Assembly: GCA_963828285.1 (NCBI GenBank)
Contig: CAWHEB010000008.1
Location: 62,001 to 126,000, forward strand
Source of the DNA: DAIOEK01 sp963828285
Lineage (GTDB): Bacteria > Chloroflexota > Anaerolineae > Anaerolineales > Anaerolineaceae
Direction of reading: 5' to 3'
DNA: 64,000 bases
Positions 61,828 to 64,000 of this stretch are shown in pieces. The notes under the pieces are model-generated. The model saw nothing but the letters and a program-made list of their open reading frames with translations. It was not told the DNA's origin and did no database searches. The translations under genes and the position numbers were made by a program. Positions within the stretch are counted from its first letter, which is position 1, and each line of letters opens with the position of its first letter.

Positions 61828-63394
61828 ATGAACGCAAAAAAATACCAGGCTCCAATTTCTATCGTTCTTGTCCTTACGGTGTTGAGTTTATTCCTTTCGA
61901 GTTGTGCACCTCTTCCATCTCCGGTACCAACATTATCCAGTGCAGATCCTGCTGCGCCAAAATTGCTCCCCACAGATACAGAAGCACTGGTTTTACTCCC
62001 TACAGATACAGTTTCCCCGACCAGCACAGTCACACCTGTACCATTCCCTAAATTCTCCCTCGATCATCGCGACAACTATTTCAGTCTGGATGGAAAGCCA
62101 TCTTTCATCCTTTCCCGAAATCCTACCGGCAAAATCAAAGCGGACTTTGACACGCTGTTGGATTGGGCTCATCAGGGCGGCAGCAAGGTCATTCGTGTTC
62201 ATCTCACCCACGGTTGGTGGGCAGACCCATGGATCAATAAAGATTGGACGGTTAATGAAAAATGGGCTCAAGATTGGGATGGATTCTTAACCAGGCTCAG
62301 GCGGACGGCATTTACGTGATCCCCGTCTTTGGGGTCTGGGCAGATTGGAACAACGGAAAACCGGATTATGGCAGCCCGTTATGGCAGTACAATCCGCTGA
62401 ACCAGGTGAACGGCGGTCCGGTCAAATCGCCTGATGAACTATTCCAATCGGGTTCGGATACGCAAAAGCATTGGATGGAATGGGTTAAAACTTTGGTGGA
62501 CCGCTGGCAGGGAAGGGAGAATATCGCCGCATGGGAAATTTTTTCCGAGATCAATATCGCGTCCGGAGCTCCAGGTAATACAGATGCGAAGGGTGGTGTG
62601 GATGAGCCCACCGGTGTTGATTTCACCGACAAAGCCATGGCGGTCATTCGCACAGCCGATCTGCAGCACCGCGCAGTCACGCTTTCCCTGGCTGGCGTTT
62701 ATTCACCAAACGATAAGTGGGCTGAATACTACAAACTTGATTTGCTGGATTTCATTGAGATCCACCCTTACAGCGACAAGCTCGACCGTGAACTGATCAA
62801 ACAAGTTCGTGAGTATATGCACAAGTATCAAAAACCAGTCATGATCGGTGAATTGGGGCTGTGGTCAATGACCCACAATGAGAATGCTTCGATCGGGATC
62901 GGGCACGCCATCTGGGCAGGGCTTGTATCCGGGGCTATGAATGGCCGCTCCCTCTGGGATAATGATGGCTACTCGATCTACTCCATTCAAAATCGTGCGA
63001 CGGCGATTCAGTTCATGCAGGGATATGCAACGACCGAATTACCGGTTGTCAACTTCACCAACGGCATTGATTTCTCTGGTTTCCTACCGCTGAATTCCAA
63101 GTCCTCTTCTGGTGTGTGGGGTGCAGCCATTGGAAATGAAAAAATGGTGCTGGGCTGGTACCGGGACGCATCAAGTGAGCCGCCGAACTGGAATTGGCGG
63201 GCAGTGATAACGAAACAGTCCGTCGTGATCACTGTCCCCGGGAAGCTGCCAACTGGAAAGTAGATTTCTATAATACGAAGAATGGGATCGATATTGTCAG
63301 TTCCACCATCATTACCCGGAAAGGCAATCTGATCACGGTCACCTTACCAGATTTTATAAATGATATTGCTTTCAAACTGTATGTCGAAAATTGA
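61828..63394 (+). CDS. lipoprotein glycoside hydrolase, GH5/clan-A-like (two indels)
   Basis: About 522 residues. Signal peptide with lipobox LSSC (about residue 28), a Pro/Thr/Ser-rich spacer, then a TIM-barrel: NYFSLDGKPSFIL, KVIRVHLTHGWW, GIYVIPVFGVWADWN, WEIFSEINI with a likely acid/base glutamate, DFIEIHPYSDK, and PVMIGELGLWS with a likely nucleophile glutamate. A C-terminal beta domain ends FINDIAFKLYVEN. Indels lie near 62285 (DWDGFL to NQAQADG) and 63240 (VVITVPG to ANWKVDFYNTKNG). The substrate is unknown; it probably acts on extracellular polysaccharide. Confidence 0.78.
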
Positions 63395-63622
63395 TTGCCA
63401 ACGCTTGCCTCCATATGCATCGGTAAACTGACGCTGATCCTTAAGGCGACAGCCGGTAGTTTCAGAAGGATGCTCCAGATGGACCCTGCTGCTGGATTCT
63501 TTGCTTCAATAGAAACTTAAAAACCACAATATAGGTTGGCTGCAAACAATACACTTGTCCCCTTTTATACATCGGGTTGTATCTTCCCACCTCTCTCCCA
63601 TAATCTAAATGGGGAGAGAAAT
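63395..63622 (+). other. 228-base intergenic stretch
   Basis: No gene is recognised. The cupin ribosome binding site GGGGAGAG lies at its right edge. Confidence 0.5.
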
Positions 63623-63967
63623 ATGAGCACTCAACCACTTTCAATGGATACAAAAGGTGTTTCAGTCAAGCTGCTGAAGTCGTTTGACCTGGGCGCAGAG
63701 ATCGAGGGTATGGCAGGGCGTCAGTTCCGTATGCGCTTGATCACCTTTGAACCGGGCGCAGTCTTCGGTCCGCTGCATGACCACAAAGATCGTCCGGGAT
63801 TGGTCTACATTCTGCAGGGGACCATCACCGATCATCGCGATGGCACTGCCACGGATTACGGTCCGGGATTAGGCTGGCCGGAGGATCACACCACCGTCCA
63901 CTGGCTCGAGAACCGCGGCGAAGTCACAGCAATGGAGATCTCTGTCGATATAATCAGAGAAAATTAA
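63623..63967 (+). CDS. cupin-domain protein
   Basis: A 114-residue small beta-barrel. The cupin motif 1 region FGPLHDHKDRPGLVYILQGTIT (G..xHxH..E-like; H at about 53 and 55, with the glutamate position replaced by G/L) and the motif 2 region HTTVHWLENRG (about 92) are present. Metal binding is plausible. No substrate can be assigned. The ATG at 63623 has GGGAGAG upstream. The window ends 33 bases later. Confidence 0.85.
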   Translation: MSTQPLSMDTKGVSVKLLKSFDLGAEIEGMAGRQFRMRLITFEPGAVFGPLHDHKDRPGLVYILQGTITDHRDGTATDYGPGLGWPEDHTTVHWLENRGEVTAMEISVDIIREN

Positions 63968-64000
63968 CCGCCGCCGATTCATGGATAAGCCGAAGGATGT

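Overview
This window looks like a chromosomal segment of a Chloroflexota bacterium, most likely class Anaerolineae. This is inferred from gene content: many GAF-domain histidine kinases, an archaeal-type HMG-CoA synthase cluster, a glycyl-radical enzyme operon, and MacB-like export genes with a CARDB-like secreted partner. No marker gene was searched.

Bases 1-3935 (minus strand) are core translation and transcription genes in the order tRNA-Thr(TGT), tRNA-Tyr, tRNA-Thr(GGT), tuf, rpmG, tRNA-Trp, secE, nusG, rplK, rplA. This resembles the E. coli tufB-rplA region. A consensus promoter lies at the head. Bases 4025-9150 hold a glycyl-radical enzyme operon (FadR-type GntR regulator with a palindromic operator, the enzyme, its activase, a PNPOx-like protein). 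Bases 9209-34643 are ordinary chromosome: a two-component system, an M23 peptidase, AAC(3)-like, threonine synthase, a GAF kinase, asparaginase, nth, miaB, an ABC/CARDB export operon, secreted glycosidase-like lipoproteins, RRM and cold-shock proteins, birA, methyltransferases and a NarL-type kinase. Bases 34871-38868 hold a mevalonate-entry cluster: HMG-CoA reductase, HMG-CoA synthase, a thiolase homologue lacking all three expected catalytic residues, and a DUF35 protein.

From 38.9 to about 59 kb the character changes. Small unrelated accessory genes, mostly on the plus strand, are separated by long imperfect inverted repeats. These begin RYYYAAC and end GTTRRRY, as integron attC sites do. 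Several spacers also carry decayed copies of the 3' end and terminator of the DUF35 gene, and three of these add a conserved promoter. I read this as an integron-like gene cassette array founded at the DUF35 3' end; no integrase is present in the window. Cargo includes an orphan DnaK substrate-binding domain, a DnaJ C-terminal-domain/HExxH peptidase fusion, two HXXEE membrane proteins, hydrolases, an epimerase, methyltransferase and HEAT-repeat proteins, an E1 alpha/beta pair, an Imm-5-like protein and CPBP proteases. The most notable cargo gene is MerB-like. It has an in-frame TGA where MerB has catalytic Cys159, followed at the right distance by a hairpin with a GGUC loop, so it may be a selenoprotein.

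Bases 59.1-64 kb hold a second CPBP protease, gene remnants, a DUF362 lipoprotein, a GH5-like lipoprotein and a cupin. At least 16 genes across the window, including tuf and HMG-CoA synthase, are broken by one- or two-base indels while both halves remain conserved. Uncorrected long-read errors are the simplest explanation, so I describe these genes as wholes.
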